Shown here: piece by piece, positions 10,978 to 20,979 of the stretch
Numbering within the stretch: position 1 is the stretch's first letter
Layout of the letters: the number at the start of each line of letters is the position of its first letter
Origin: Azospirillum sp.
Lineage (GTDB): Bacteria > Pseudomonadota > Alphaproteobacteria > CACIAM-22H2
Assembly (NCBI GenBank): GCA_020249045.1
Contig: JADCGK010000223.1
Location: forward strand, 1 to 51,184
Length of the DNA stretch: 51,184 bases
Direction of reading: 5' to 3'
Made by a program: the position numbers and the translations under genes
Notes under the pieces: generated by a model
The model's input: the letters and a program-made list of their open reading frames with translations, nothing else
The model's database searches: none
Told to the model about the DNA's origin: nothing

Positions 10978-11958
10978 TCAATTGGTTTTCGGAACCGCGA
11001 AAACTTGGCCGGGATAGATCAGATCGGGATTGCGGATCTGCTCGCGGTTCGCCTCGAAGATCGTGGTGTAGCGCAGACCTTCGCCATAGACCCGGCGGGA
11101 GATCCGCCACAACGAATTGCCGGGCTGGACCACGACCAATTGTTCCCCCGGGCCCGGTGCTGGAACCCGGGCGCGTTGGAATGGCGTTTCGGCCCGCGCC
11201 ACGGGTCGACCTTGCGGGCCGATTTCGTCGATACGCAGCGTGTAATTGCCTTCGCCCAACTGCGGAATATCGATCCGCCATGTTCCGTCGGGGGCGACCC
11301 GCGCCGTCCCCACGGACCGATTATCCGCATAAAGCCGTACATCCGCCCCCGGGCTGCCACGTCCGGCGACGACAACCCCACCCGCCTCGCCGTAATCGAT
11401 CGCGTCGATGGAGAGGCGCTGCCCCCCTGTCCCAGTGCCGGGTACCTGAAGCAAGGTCGGTGCACCGCCGCCCTCAGCCGGCAAAAGTGCGACCAACGGC
11501 CCGCCGCCAACCCCGCCGCCACGCGGCGGCACGACGATGGCGACATTGCGTTCGGACGTGGCGGTCGCACCGCCGGGGCCTTCCACTCGCAAGCGCAACT
11601 CATGCGCCCCGGGGCCCAACGGTTCGACCGTCACGAACACCCATTCCCCGCGCCCATCGGCCGTCACGCGACCGATTTCCCGTTCGCCCGACAAAATCAC
11701 GACCGTGGCGTTGGGCGCGGCGCGGCCGGCGATCACGGCCTCGCCCGTCGGCGAGACACGCACGACATCGAAGGACGGGCGCAAAAGCGCCTCAGTTGGG
11801 GATGCGGTCGGGGCAACCGCGGGCCCCGTCGCCGATGCTGGGGCCGGCGCACGCGCGGTCTGCGTCGGCGCGTCGGGCGCAAGGCCGCGAATGCCGAAAA
11901 TCAAGGCGATGCCGACGAAAACCGCACCGACAACGGCAATGAGCGCGGTGCGGTTCAT
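10978..11958 (-). CDS. LysM peptidoglycan-binding domain protein with N-terminal TM/signal anchor
   Basis: MNRTALIAVVGAVFVGIALIFGIRGL... and C-terminal VVVQPGNSLWRISRRVYGEGLRYTTIFEANREQIRNPDLIYPGQVFAVPKTN. Confidence 0.88.
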   Translation of the reverse strand: MNRTALIAVVGAVFVGIALIFGIRGLAPDAPTQTARAPAPASATGPAVAPTASPTEALLRPSFDVVRVSPTGEAVIAGRAAPNATVVILSGEREIGRVTADGRGEWVFVTVEPLGPGAHELRLRVEGPGGATATSERNVAIVVPPRGGGVGGGPLVALLPAEGGGAPTLLQVPGTGTGGQRLSIDAIDYGEAGGVVVAGRGSPGADVRLYADNRSVGTARVAPDGTWRIDIPQLGEGNYTLRIDEIGPQGRPVARAETPFQRARVPAPGPGEQLVVVQPGNSLWRISRRVYGEGLRYTTIFEANREQIRNPDLIYPGQVFAVPKTN

Positions 11959-12018
11959 CGCCGGCTCGAACGACTCGAAATATTCATCGTCGGATCGTAA
12001 GCCCGCCGGGAGCGGACT

Positions 12019-12900
12019 TCAATTGCCCCCGCGCACCCGCTGCTCCACGGGCTTGATCTGGCGCAGATACGCGATCATCGCCGCCCTGTCGGCTGGCGTC
12101 AGCTTGGACGTAGAGTTGGCGACGACCTCGCCCATATCGCCGCCCACAAAATCGCCCTCCGGCGTCATGCCCGAGGCTAGAAGCTCGATGTAATCCGCCT
12201 CGGACCATTTGCCGAGGCCGGTTTCGCGATGCGGCGAAATGTTCGGCACCTTGGTGCCCTGACCGGCGTGGTTGAGATCGCCGCCGTACAGCATGTCGGT
12301 TCTCAGGCCGCCGAAACCATCGCGCGGGCTATGGCATTCCGCGCAATGTCCCAAAGCCTGAGTCAGGTAGGCGCCGCGATTGATCTCGGCGCTTTTCGCA
12401 GGATCGGCGCGGAACTCGCCGGGCGCGAAATAGAGAAGCTTCCACCCGAACTGCAGGAAGCGCACGTTGAACGGAAACCCGAGCGTGTTCGGCTTGCTGG
12501 GTTGGGCCGAGACCGGCAGCGAGAAGATGTAGGCCTTCAGATCCAGCATGTCCCGGTCGGTCATTTTCGTAAACGACGTGTACGGAAACACCGGGAAATA
12601 ATGCGCGCCGTCGGGCCGGCGCCCGTGACGTAAGGCGCGGATGAAATCCGCATCCGTCCACTTGCCGATTCCCGCCTCGGGATGGGCGGTGATGTTGGGG
12701 CCGAAAAAACTGCCGAACGGCGTCTTGAGTTCGCGCCCGCCGGCCAATAGCTGGCCGTTGTTTTTCACGTCGGTGTGGCACCCGGCACAACCGGCCGCCG
12801 CGAAAACATAGGCGCCACGCGCCACGTCGTCGGCTTGCGCGAACGCGGAGTCGCTGCCGAGGACCGCAACGAACGCGGCGATGAAAGCGAATCGAACCAT
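12019..12900 (-). CDS. Di-heme c-type cytochrome
   Basis: Signal peptide MVRFAFIAAFVAVLGSDSAFA, heme motifs CAGCH and CAECH, TPFGSFFGPNITAHPEAGIGKWTDADFIRALRHG. Confidence 0.92.
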   Translation of the reverse strand: MVRFAFIAAFVAVLGSDSAFAQADDVARGAYVFAAAGCAGCHTDVKNNGQLLAGGRELKTPFGSFFGPNITAHPEAGIGKWTDADFIRALRHGRRPDGAHYFPVFPYTSFTKMTDRDMLDLKAYIFSLPVSAQPSKPNTLGFPFNVRFLQFGWKLLYFAPGEFRADPAKSAEINRGAYLTQALGHCAECHSPRDGFGGLRTDMLYGGDLNHAGQGTKVPNISPHRETGLGKWSEADYIELLASGMTPEGDFVGGDMGEVVANSTSKLTPADRAAMIAYLRQIKPVEQRVRGGN

Positions 12901-12920
12901 ACGAGACAGGATACGACGCC

Positions 12921-12951
12921 GCCGTCCGCCGGACACGCCCCGGCGGACGGC
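12921..12951. other. Strong 12-bp perfect hairpin between two cytochrome genes
   Basis: GCCGTCCGCCGG-ACACGCC-CCGGCGGACGGC. Confidence 0.6.
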
Positions 12952-12963
12952 GCACGTCTCACC

Positions 12964-13416
12964 TCAGTTCGCAGGTCGCTGAAAGGGCGTATGGCATGCG
13001 ACGCAGGTTTGGCCGATCGCCGGGAACGCGCCCTTGAATGCGGCCTCATCTCCAGCAGCCGCAAAACGCGCGGCGTTGCGAGCGGCTTCGCTGATTCGAT
13101 CGAAGTACCCTTCGAACTCGGACTTGCGTTCCCAAATTGCGGGCTGCGCACGCGTCCCGCCCGCCGTCGCTGCAGACGGAAACAGCGCCTTGGCGCGTTG
13201 GGCGCTCTCAGCGATGGCCGTCGCCGCCTGCGCGGCCGCCATGCCATTGAACGGCTGATCACCCCGTGCCATTGGCACCAAGACACGCATCGACGCTGCG
13301 TTGGCCTTCATGATATCCTGACGTTGTACGACTTCTGGCGCCTGTGCGGACGCGGCGCCGGCGGAAATCATCACGACGACGAGGCCCGCGAGCGCGGTCC
13401 GGATTGTTGCTTTCAT
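12964..13416 (-). CDS. Cytochrome c' (class II)
   Basis: Signal peptide, C-terminal CVACH motif (QTCVACHTPFQRPAN), QDIMKANAASMRVLVPMARGDQPFN. Confidence 0.85.
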   Translation of the reverse strand: MKATIRTALAGLVVVMISAGAASAQAPEVVQRQDIMKANAASMRVLVPMARGDQPFNGMAAAQAATAIAESAQRAKALFPSAATAGGTRAQPAIWERKSEFEGYFDRISEAARNAARFAAAGDEAAFKGAFPAIGQTCVACHTPFQRPAN

Positions 13417-13550
13417 TCTGAGTTTCCTCCAAAGGGACCGTAGGGTATCCGAGCACGCGGCTGACCGACGCGCTACAATAGTATACACGTTCCGCCCCCG
13501 GTTGGTTACGCATGCTTGTTACGCCCGTCGAACCGATTTATGAGGGCGGT

Positions 13551-14135
13551 ATGAGACATTTGAAATCCGTCTGCGTTTATTGCGGCTCGTCGAACGACGG
13601 ACCGCCTGCCCATCGCGCCGCCGCGAGGGCGTTCGGGGAGTCCCTGGCGCGCGAGAAAATCGACTTGGTGTACGGCGGCGGGCGCGTCGGCCTGATGGGA
13701 GCGGTCGCCGACGGTGCGATCGCCGCCGGCGGTCACGTCGTCGGCATCATTCCAGAGCATTTGATGCGCGCGGAGGTCGGCCACGGACAGGTTTCCGAGC
13801 TGCATGTCGTCGCCTCGATGCATGTCCGCAAGGCGATGATGTTCGAGCGGTCGGACGCGTTCGTCGCCCTTCCGGGCGGTCCGGGAACGCTCGACGAGGT
13901 GTTCGAGATACTGACCTGGCGACAATTGCAGTTGCACGACAAGCCCACGGTGGTGTGCAATCTCGACGGCTATTGGAACGGGCTGATCGGCCTGATCGAC
14001 GGGATCATCGACGCGAAATACGCGCGGCCCTCGTTCCGGGAATTCTTCTCGGTCGTCTCGGGGATCGACGGTATCTTGCCGGCCTTGCGCGCGGCCCCCG
14101 CCTCGGTCCTCCCCGCCCAACCCGCGAAGTTCTAG
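13551..14135 (+). CDS. LOG-family protein (TIGR00730; cytokinin riboside phosphoribohydrolase-like)
   Basis: MRHLKSVCVYCGSSNDGPPAHRAAA...VYGGGRVGLMGAVADGA...ALPGGPGTLDEVFEILTWRQLQLHDKP: PGGxGTxxE motif. Alternative upstream start at 13512. Confidence 0.92.
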   Translation: MRHLKSVCVYCGSSNDGPPAHRAAARAFGESLAREKIDLVYGGGRVGLMGAVADGAIAAGGHVVGIIPEHLMRAEVGHGQVSELHVVASMHVRKAMMFERSDAFVALPGGPGTLDEVFEILTWRQLQLHDKPTVVCNLDGYWNGLIGLIDGIIDAKYARPSFREFFSVVSGIDGILPALRAAPASVLPAQPAKF

Positions 14136-14893
14136 AACCAGTAGCGCCAGGCGTAGATCGCCGTCATCGCCGCGCCGATCGCGACCACGACGCGGCGGAA
14201 GGCGATGGGCGGGATGAAGCGCATCGCATACCCGCCGCCGAAACCGCCGATCAACGCGCCCGACAGCATCGCCGCGGCGACCGGCCACAGCACCACGCCC
14301 GAAGCGACGAAAAGGACGATCGGCACGAACCCGTTGAGAACGCCGAGCAGGTTCTTGAGTGCATTCGCGGTGCGCATGTCCTCGAAGCCGCCGAGCGCGA
14401 GCAACGCCAAATACATCACCCCCATGCCCGCGCCGAAATAGCCGCCGTAGACCGAGAGCAAAACCGAAGGCAGGACGATTCCCGCGACACCCCCCGATTT
14501 GCCCGCACGCGCCCGCGCGATGGCCCGGCGCAGCGCGTCCGAGTAGGCGAACAACAACGTCGCAAAACCGATCAGCGCGGGAACGATCACTTCGAAAACC
14601 CGCGCGGGCGTCAGCAGCAGCAACGCCGCCCCCGCCCCGCCCGCGGCCGTGCAACCCGCCAACAGCCAAAACAGCGCCCACGATAGCGGCGGCAGTTTGC
14701 CGCGGTCGGCGATCGCCGCGGCCAGATTGGCGGGCGTCAACGCCACAAGATTGGTCGCAACCGCCGGCACCGGCGGAATCCCGACCATGACCAGGATCGG
14801 GAACGTCACCAGCGACGAACCGCCGACCAAAGCGGTGACGACGCCGCCCAGCAGCCCCAAAGCGAACAGAATCGCGAGCGTATCCGCCTCCAT
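14132..14893 (-). CDS. TauE/SafE (TSUP) family membrane transporter
   Basis: Multi-TM, LLGGVVTALVGGSSLVTFPILVMVGIPPVPAVATN typical of TSUP. Confidence 0.85.
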   Translation of the reverse strand: MEADTLAILFALGLLGGVVTALVGGSSLVTFPILVMVGIPPVPAVATNLVALTPANLAAAIADRGKLPPLSWALFWLLAGCTAAGGAGAALLLLTPARVFEVIVPALIGFATLLFAYSDALRRAIARARAGKSGGVAGIVLPSVLLSVYGGYFGAGMGVMYLALLALGGFEDMRTANALKNLLGVLNGFVPIVLFVASGVVLWPVAAAMLSGALIGGFGGGYAMRFIPPIAFRRVVVAIGAAMTAIYAWRYWF

Positions 14894-14997
14894 GAGGGGG
14901 CACAGTAAGGGTTTCGAGCCTGGAAATCGCTGGAATCCGGTGCGCGGGCGTCGTATTACCGGGGCCGTTACGCGATACCTCGGGGAGCGCCCAGTCC

Positions 14998-16212
14998 ATG
15001 AAGAAGATCAAGGTCGAAAATCCGGTCGTCGAACTCGACGGCGACGAAATGACCCGCATCATTTGGAAGATGATCCGCGAAAAGCTGATCCTTCCGTTTC
15101 TCGACGTGGACTTGAAGTACTACGACTTGGGCATCGAACACCGCGACAAGACCGACGATCAGGTCACGGTGGACGCCGCGCACGCGATCAAGAAGTACAA
15201 GGTGGGCGTCAAGTGCGCGACCATCACCCCGGACGAAGCGCGGGTGAAGGAATTCGGCCTCAAGCAGATGTGGAAGTCGCCCAACGGCACGATCCGCAAC
15301 ATTCTGGATGGCACGATCTTCCGCGAACCGATCATCATCAAGAATGTGCCGCGCCTGATCCCGGGCTGGACCCAGCCCATCGTGATCGGCCGCCACTCGT
15401 TCGGCGACCAGTACCGCGCGACCGACTTCGTGGTCCCCGCCGCGGGCAAGCTGTCGATCACCTTCACCTCGAAGGATGGCGAGACGAATATCCGCCATCA
15501 AGTGTTCGACTTCCCCGGACCGGGCGTGGCGATGGCCATGTACAACGTCGACGATTCGATCCGCGGCTTCGCGCGCGCCTCGTTCAATTACGGCCTCAGC
15601 CGGAACTATCCGGTCTATCTGTCGACCAAGAACACGATCCTCAAGGCCTATGACGGTCGCTTCAAGGACCTGTTCCAGGAGGTCTTCGACGCCGAGTTCA
15701 AGGACAAGTTCAAGGAAAAGGGCCTGACCTACGAACACCGACTGATCGACGACATGGTGGCGTCGGCGTTGAAGTGGTCGGGCGGTTTCGTTTGGGCGAC
15801 CAAGAACTACGACGGCGACGTCCAGTCCGACACGGTCGCGCAAGGCTACGGCTCCTTGGGTCTGATGACCTCGGTTTTGACCACGCCGCTCGGCGACTGC
15901 GTCGAGGCCGAAGCCGCGCACGGCACCGTCACGCGGCACTACCGCGAACACCAGAAGGGCAAGGAAACCTCGACCAACCCGATCGCGTCGATCTACGCCT
16001 GGACGCGCGGGCTTTGGTACCGGGGCCAGTACGACAAACAGCGCGAAGTCAGCATGTTCGCCAAGACGCTCGAACGCGTGTGCGTCGAAACGGTCGAGCA
16101 AGGCCACATGACCAAGGATCTCGCGGTTCTGATCTCGCCCGATCAACCTTGGCTGACCACGACCAAGTTCCTCGGCAAGATCGAGGAGAACCTGCACAAA
16201 GCCCTGGGCTGA
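14998..16212 (+). CDS. icd: NADP-dependent isocitrate dehydrogenase
   Basis: [57 protein letters not shown]... eukaryotic-like IDH. Confidence 0.97.
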   Translation: MKKIKVENPVVELDGDEMTRIIWKMIREKLILPFLDVDLKYYDLGIEHRDKTDDQVTVDAAHAIKKYKVGVKCATITPDEARVKEFGLKQMWKSPNGTIRNILDGTIFREPIIIKNVPRLIPGWTQPIVIGRHSFGDQYRATDFVVPAAGKLSITFTSKDGETNIRHQVFDFPGPGVAMAMYNVDDSIRGFARASFNYGLSRNYPVYLSTKNTILKAYDGRFKDLFQEVFDAEFKDKFKEKGLTYEHRLIDDMVASALKWSGGFVWATKNYDGDVQSDTVAQGYGSLGLMTSVLTTPLGDCVEAEAAHGTVTRHYREHQKGKETSTNPIASIYAWTRGLWYRGQYDKQREVSMFAKTLERVCVETVEQGHMTKDLAVLISPDQPWLTTTKFLGKIEENLHKALG

Positions 16213-16235
16213 CCGTCCGCACCGGCGCCCGTCCG

Positions 16236-16270
16236 ACGGCCCGGCGTTTCCAGCGCCGGGCCGTTTCCTT
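16236..16270 (+). terminator. Rho-independent-like terminator of icd
   Basis: ACGGCCCGGCG-TTTCCAG-CGCCGGGCCGT perfect 11-bp stem followed by TTCCTTTCC. Confidence 0.7.
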
Positions 16271-16287
16271 TCCCGAACGCCCGGTGA

Positions 16288-18348
16288 TTGTTGCGGGCGT
16301 CCGACCTTTCGATCACTGTTGGGTCAAACCTGAGAGTCGCCGTGGGTCCGAGCTTTCGCCGTTCGACGACATTCTTGCGCGCGCCCGAAGGGGCCGGCGG
16401 CGGCGGATTGCCGCTCGGCGAGAACGTGCTCGTCGATCTGGACGCGCCGTTGTCCGCGTTCGATCGGCCCGGCGCCAAGGCCTACGGCGCGATCGACAAG
16501 CGTTTCCCCGACAGTCAGCACATCGGCTACGTCTGCGAGCCGACGCGCTCGATCCGGATCCGCACGGCGCAGCGCATGCGCGGCATCTCGCGTTCGGGTC
16601 TGTTGTCGGTCCTGGAAACGGGCGTTTTGCGTCGGCCGGGCATGCCCGATGCGTTCGCCGTCGTCGTCGAAAAGCCCGTGGCGCTGCCGCCGCCGCGCAA
16701 GATGTGGGCGAGCTGGGCACCGAAACTTCTGATCCAGAACTTCCTGCGGCCGGTCGCCCAGGCCCTGAAGGATTTGAGCGATCGCGGCGAAATCCACGGC
16801 TCGATCCGCCCCGACAACGTGTTCTCGCAGGATACGCGCGGTCAGCTTTTCGCGCTGGGCCCGTGCGTGTTGGGGCCGGTCGGATACGATCAGCCCCCGG
16901 TGTTCGAACCCATCGAACGCGCGCTCGCCACCCCCGATGGCAAAGGCCCCGGAACGCCGTTCGACGACATGTTCGCCCTCGGCATGACGCTCTATAGCTT
17001 CGCGACGGGCAAGTATCCCGGCGAAGGCCAGGCGCAAGACACGTTGATGGCCCGGCGCGTCGCCTACGGCTCCATCGGGTCGCTGGTCGACACCTCCCAG
17101 ATCCCCAGCGAGTTGTTCGATCCGATTTCCGCGCTGATCGACGACGACGTCAAGGTGCGCTGGCCGCTCGGCATGCTGATCGAATGGATCAACGGCCGCC
17201 GGCCGACCATTCAAGTCCGCAAGCCCGTGGCACGCCGGGGCACGCCGCTCAAGATCGGGCCCGTCCAAGCGCTGGAGCCGGCCGAACTCGCCTTCGCCTT
17301 GCATCGCTATCCGAAGGACGCGCAAGCCGCCGCGCTGAGCGACGAAATCGGAAACTGGCTGAAGGACAACGATGTCCAGCGCGTGCTCACGCTCGCGGGC
17401 GAGGACAAGGTGCAGTCCCAGCAAGCGCCGGCCGAGGTGCAGGTCGCCCGCCACATCGTGCGTCTGGATCCGCGCGGCCCGTTGCGCTTCAAGGATTTGT
17501 CGTTCCATCCCGGCGGCGCCGGGCCCGTGGCGCACGCGGCCATGCTTGATCCCAAGCTGCGCACGCAGCTCGACGAGTTCTTTTCCTGGCGCATCGCGCA
17601 TGTTTGGGCGAAGGCGGCCACGCCGTTCGGCCTGATCGACGAAGCCGCGCGCGAATTGCTGGAGGTCGAGGACCGGATTTCGAACGGCGTGGACAAGCTC
17701 GAAGCGGCGCTCTACCGCCTCAATCCCGATGCGCCGTGTCTGTCGCCCGCAGTGCAGGGCAGATGGGTCGACCAGGCCGGCGACCTGCTGGATCTGATCG
17801 AGGAGTCGATCGGCCGCGGCCAGCTCGAATTCGACGGGCATGTCGTTTCGTTCCTGGGCGCACGCAGCAACATTTCGGCGGCGGATCTCAGCGCCATCAA
17901 AAGTTTCGACGGCAAGGACACGCGGCGCGCCGCCGCTGTCCTCAAGACCGCCATCCGCTTCGCCATCGACGCCAAGGGCAAGAAACTGCCCAACCTCGCC
18001 CGGATTTGCCATGACGCGGCAAAGGCGCTGATCGGCCGTCTCAAGAATCCGGAAGTTCGTACGGCGAAACTCGCCGAAGCGGACGCACTGGCGGCGGCGG
18101 GCGACATCCAAGGCCTCGCCGATCTCGCGACCGACCCGGACGTATTCGGCCGGGATTTGGCCGCCTTCGCCGAGGTCAAGGCGGAGTTCGACCGCAACCA
18201 GCGTCTGCTCGACGCGCGCGATTCGATCATCGAAGCCACGCGCAGCATTGGCAGGGAAAAAGGTCAGGAGATCGCGCTGGCCGTCCTTTCCGGGGTATCC
18301 GTCGTCGTTCTCCTCGTCCAACTCTATCTTCGCGTGATGGCGCACTGA
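16288..18348 (+). CDS. Kinase-fold (probable pseudokinase) protein with C-terminal TM segment, paralog A
   Basis: ...LLIQNFLRPVAQALKDLSDRGEIHGSIRPDNVFSQDTRGQLFALGPCVLGPVGYDQPPVFEPIERALATPDGKGPGTPFDDMFALGMTLYSFATGKYPGEG...IALAVLSGVSVVVLLVQLYLRVMAH. Start codon uncertain (TTG 16288 or GTG 16342). Confidence 0.85.
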   Translation: MLRASDLSITVGSNLRVAVGPSFRRSTTFLRAPEGAGGGGLPLGENVLVDLDAPLSAFDRPGAKAYGAIDKRFPDSQHIGYVCEPTRSIRIRTAQRMRGISRSGLLSVLETGVLRRPGMPDAFAVVVEKPVALPPPRKMWASWAPKLLIQNFLRPVAQALKDLSDRGEIHGSIRPDNVFSQDTRGQLFALGPCVLGPVGYDQPPVFEPIERALATPDGKGPGTPFDDMFALGMTLYSFATGKYPGEGQAQDTLMARRVAYGSIGSLVDTSQIPSELFDPISALIDDDVKVRWPLGMLIEWINGRRPTIQVRKPVARRGTPLKIGPVQALEPAELAFALHRYPKDAQAAALSDEIGNWLKDNDVQRVLTLAGEDKVQSQQAPAEVQVARHIVRLDPRGPLRFKDLSFHPGGAGPVAHAAMLDPKLRTQLDEFFSWRIAHVWAKAATPFGLIDEAARELLEVEDRISNGVDKLEAALYRLNPDAPCLSPAVQGRWVDQAGDLLDLIEESIGRGQLEFDGHVVSFLGARSNISAADLSAIKSFDGKDTRRAAAVLKTAIRFAIDAKGKKLPNLARICHDAAKALIGRLKNPEVRTAKLAEADALAAAGDIQGLADLATDPDVFGRDLAAFAEVKAEFDRNQRLLDARDSIIEATRSIGREKGQEIALAVLSGVSVVVLLVQLYLRVMAH

Positions 18349-18349
18349 C

Positions 18350-18796
18350 ATGGGATTCCGGACCGCCCTCGTCATTCTGGCGATCCTCGCGATGAGCGTG
18401 CTCGCGGTCGCGGTGCTGATCCTGCGGCCGCAGCTGCTCGTCTACATGTTCATCGTCTTCGCCCCATGCGTCGCCATTTTCTTAATGGAGGGCGGCAGCC
18501 GCCGCTTCGCATGGATCGGATCGGCCGCTCTCACCGTGTCGGCCGCAGGTCCCATCATCTTCGGCGCATTGCTCGACACGACGCGGTTCGTGATGGGCGA
18601 CACGTGGGTGTGGGTGGTGCCCGTCGGCGCCGGCATGTTGGGAACGGCGATCGCGGTGGTCTTGCCGGTCGTGGGCGAGATGATGACCGCGCGCGAGCAG
18701 AAGGGACAGTTCGAAGCGCTCGAGGAGCGCCAGCAGGCGCTGATCGCCGAATGGGGCGAGGAACAATTGCGCGAACCCTTGAACCCGCCGGGCTGA
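18350..18796 (+). CDS. Small membrane protein coupled to kinase-fold paralog A
   Basis: Starts 1 nt after the upstream stop (TGACATG). MGFRTALVILAILAMSVLAVAVLILRPQLLVYMFIVFAPCVAIFLMEGG...; several hydrophobic segments and a charged C-terminus. Confidence 0.8.
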   Translation: MGFRTALVILAILAMSVLAVAVLILRPQLLVYMFIVFAPCVAIFLMEGGSRRFAWIGSAALTVSAAGPIIFGALLDTTRFVMGDTWVWVVPVGAGMLGTAIAVVLPVVGEMMTAREQKGQFEALEERQQALIAEWGEEQLREPLNPPG

Positions 18797-18843
18797 CGGG
18801 GGAGTATTCCCCGCGTCGCCATTCGCCGCGAGGACGTTCCGCC

Positions 18844-19878
18844 ATGTTCGAATTCCGCAAGATCGCGTTCGCTTTGTCCGTCGCGTCCGCGCTGCCGTTG
18901 GCGGCGTGCGGGGGCGGCGGCCCGGGCGACATCGTGCTCGCCCAGATGGGCTCCTACCATGTCGGCGGCCGGGCGGTGACGATCGAAGGCAAGCCGGTGC
19001 GCGAAGTCCGCTTCACGCCGGGCGGCGTACCCGCTCGGGTCGATCCGAACGGCACGTTCCTGGTCGAACACGCCTACGCGCAATGGTTCGAGCCGCGCAT
19101 CGTGCGCGGTGCCGCACCCTTGCTGATGATGCATGGCGGCGGCCTGACCGGCGTGACCTACGAAACGACCCCCGACGGGCGCGAAGGCTGGCTGAACTTC
19201 TTCCTGCGCCGCGGCTGGACCGTCCACAACGCCGACGCCGTGGAACGGGGCCGCGCGGGCTGGGCCCAGTTTCCGGACATCTTCCGCGGCGAGCCGATCT
19301 TCCTCGCCCAACACGACGCCTACGAACGCTTCCGCATCGGCGGCGGCCCCGGCACCTTCGCGCGCAAGGAAGTTCTGCCCGGCAGCCAGTTTCCGGTCGA
19401 AGCCTACGATGCGTTCGTCCGCCAGATCGTGCCGCGCTGGACCACGACCGACGAACCGATCCTCGCCGCCTACATCGCGATGCTCGACCGCAGCTGCCCG
19501 TGCGTCGTGCTGGCCCACAGTCAAGCGGGGCAATTCGCGTTCCGCGCGGCCGAAGCGCGCCCCGACAAGGTACGCGCGATCGTGGTCGTCGAACCCGCGG
19601 GCTTCGGCGATCCGGCCCGTGCGGCCGCGCTCAAGGGCATCCCCGTGCTCGCCGTGTACGGCGATTTCATCGAACAGGACGCGCGCTGGCCCGCGATCAA
19701 AGGCAATGGCCTGCGTTATTACGATGCGCTGCGCGCGGCGGGCGGATCGGTCGAGGTCATCGATCTGCCGCGCGTCGGCATTGCCGGAAACAGCCATATG
19801 GTCATGATGGACCGCAACTCGGACGCGGTCGCGGGCAAGATCCAGGATTGGCTGGCCGCGCGCGGCCTGTGGCGCTGA
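18844..19878 (+). CDS. Secreted/lipoprotein alpha/beta hydrolase
   Basis: Lipobox-like LPLAACGGG, oxyanion MMHGGGLTG, nucleophile elbow AHSQAG, catalytic His in GNSHM. Confidence 0.85.
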   Translation: MFEFRKIAFALSVASALPLAACGGGGPGDIVLAQMGSYHVGGRAVTIEGKPVREVRFTPGGVPARVDPNGTFLVEHAYAQWFEPRIVRGAAPLLMMHGGGLTGVTYETTPDGREGWLNFFLRRGWTVHNADAVERGRAGWAQFPDIFRGEPIFLAQHDAYERFRIGGGPGTFARKEVLPGSQFPVEAYDAFVRQIVPRWTTTDEPILAAYIAMLDRSCPCVVLAHSQAGQFAFRAAEARPDKVRAIVVVEPAGFGDPARAAALKGIPVLAVYGDFIEQDARWPAIKGNGLRYYDALRAAGGSVEVIDLPRVGIAGNSHMVMMDRNSDAVAGKIQDWLAARGLWR

Positions 19879-19879
19879 G

Positions 19880-20119
19880 TCAGGGTTTCGGCGCGAACAT
19901 CGCTTCGACCTTCGCGCGCACCCAGGGGGCCAGGACGTAGATCATCGGCGCCGCGACGGCCCACGAAAACAGCCACGCCTGGAGCCAACTCGACAGGAAC
20001 ACGCCCGTTTCGGCGGCGAAGCCGAGGGCGCGCAGCGTCGACACGCCCGACACCATGAAGGTCATCAGACAGGTCAACAGCACGGAAAAGGCGATCCGGA
20101 TCTTCGTTTGCGCGCTCAT
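19880..20119 (-). CDS. DUF2798-type small membrane protein
   Basis: MSAQTKIRIAFSVLLTCLMTFMVSGVSTLRALGFAAETGVFLSSWLQAWLFSWAVAAPMIYVLAPWVR. Confidence 0.75.
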   Translation of the reverse strand: MSAQTKIRIAFSVLLTCLMTFMVSGVSTLRALGFAAETGVFLSSWLQAWLFSWAVAAPMIYVLAPWVRAKVEAMFAPKP

Positions 20120-20979
20120 CCCCGCACCTTGCTTTCCCGCCACAACGCGTAAACGCCCGCCGCCACGATCAGCGCGATCCCAAGCCAGGCCAGCGCATCG
20201 GGCAAGTCGCCCCAAATCGCCCAGCCGACCAAAGTCGAAGCGAATAAGCCCGAATAGCGGAAGGGCGACACGACCGCCACCTGCCCCCAGCGCATCGACA
20301 GCACCATCAAATGCTGCCCCGTCCCCGATATCGCGGCCGACGCGAAAATCGCGATCCAGGCGCGCGCGTCCATCGCCGCCCAGCCGACGGCAAACGTCGC
20401 GACCCCGCCCACGGCGCAGACGCAAATCACCGTCGTCAGCGTGACCGAGGCCGATGGATATCCCTTCGGAATCCGCCGCGTGACGACGTCGCGGACCGCG
20501 CAACATATGGCCGAAACGAAGGAGACACCCAGCCAGAAGTCGATCCCCGTCGTCGAGGGACGCAGGATCAGCAGCACGCCCGCGAAACCGGTCAGTACGG
20601 CGGCGACCCGCCGCCAACCGAAGCGCTCGCCCAGCAAAACGGCGGCGATGGGCAACGCCATCAACGGCGTGGCCATGTTGATGGCCGCGTTCAACGCCAG
20701 CGGAACATGCGCAAGTGCGGCGACGAAGGCGAACGCGCCGAGGCCTTCCAGCACGCCGCGAGCCAGAGAGTTGCGCTCGATCAAGGCGCCGGGAACCGAG
20801 AACGCGCCCGCACGCCACGCGACGACCCCGAAACCGACGATCAAAACCAGGCCACGCACGAACAGCAATTGTCCGGCCGGAACGCTGCCCATCGCCAACT
20901 TCAGCAACCCGTCGGAGAACGCGAACAGCGTCATGGCCGCGACCATGGCGAGAATGCCGTTGCGGTCGCCGGTCGTCAT
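20116..20979 (-). CDS. EamA/DMT-superfamily transporter
   Basis: Two EamA repeats with ~10 TMs: MAAMTLFAFSDGLLKLAMGSVPAGQLLFVRGL...; ATGA overlaps on both sides. Confidence 0.88.
   Translation of the reverse strand: MTTGDRNGILAMVAAMTLFAFSDGLLKLAMGSVPAGQLLFVRGLVLIVGFGVVAWRAGAFSVPGALIERNSLARGVLEGLGAFAFVAALAHVPLALNAAINMATPLMALPIAAVLLGERFGWRRVAAVLTGFAGVLLILRPSTTGIDFWLGVSFVSAICCAVRDVVTRRIPKGYPSASVTLTTVICVCAVGGVATFAVGWAAMDARAWIAIFASAAISGTGQHLMVLSMRWGQVAVVSPFRYSGLFASTLVGWAIWGDLPDALAWLGIALIVAAGVYALWRESKVRG

Noticed and set aside
16324-18375. 683-aa minus-strand ORF opposite kinase-fold paralog A
   Set aside because: The plus-strand frame has a conserved paralog at 36683-38779 and kinase motifs. The antisense frame is low-complexity and is mirrored by a similar shadow ORF (37091-38518) over paralog B.
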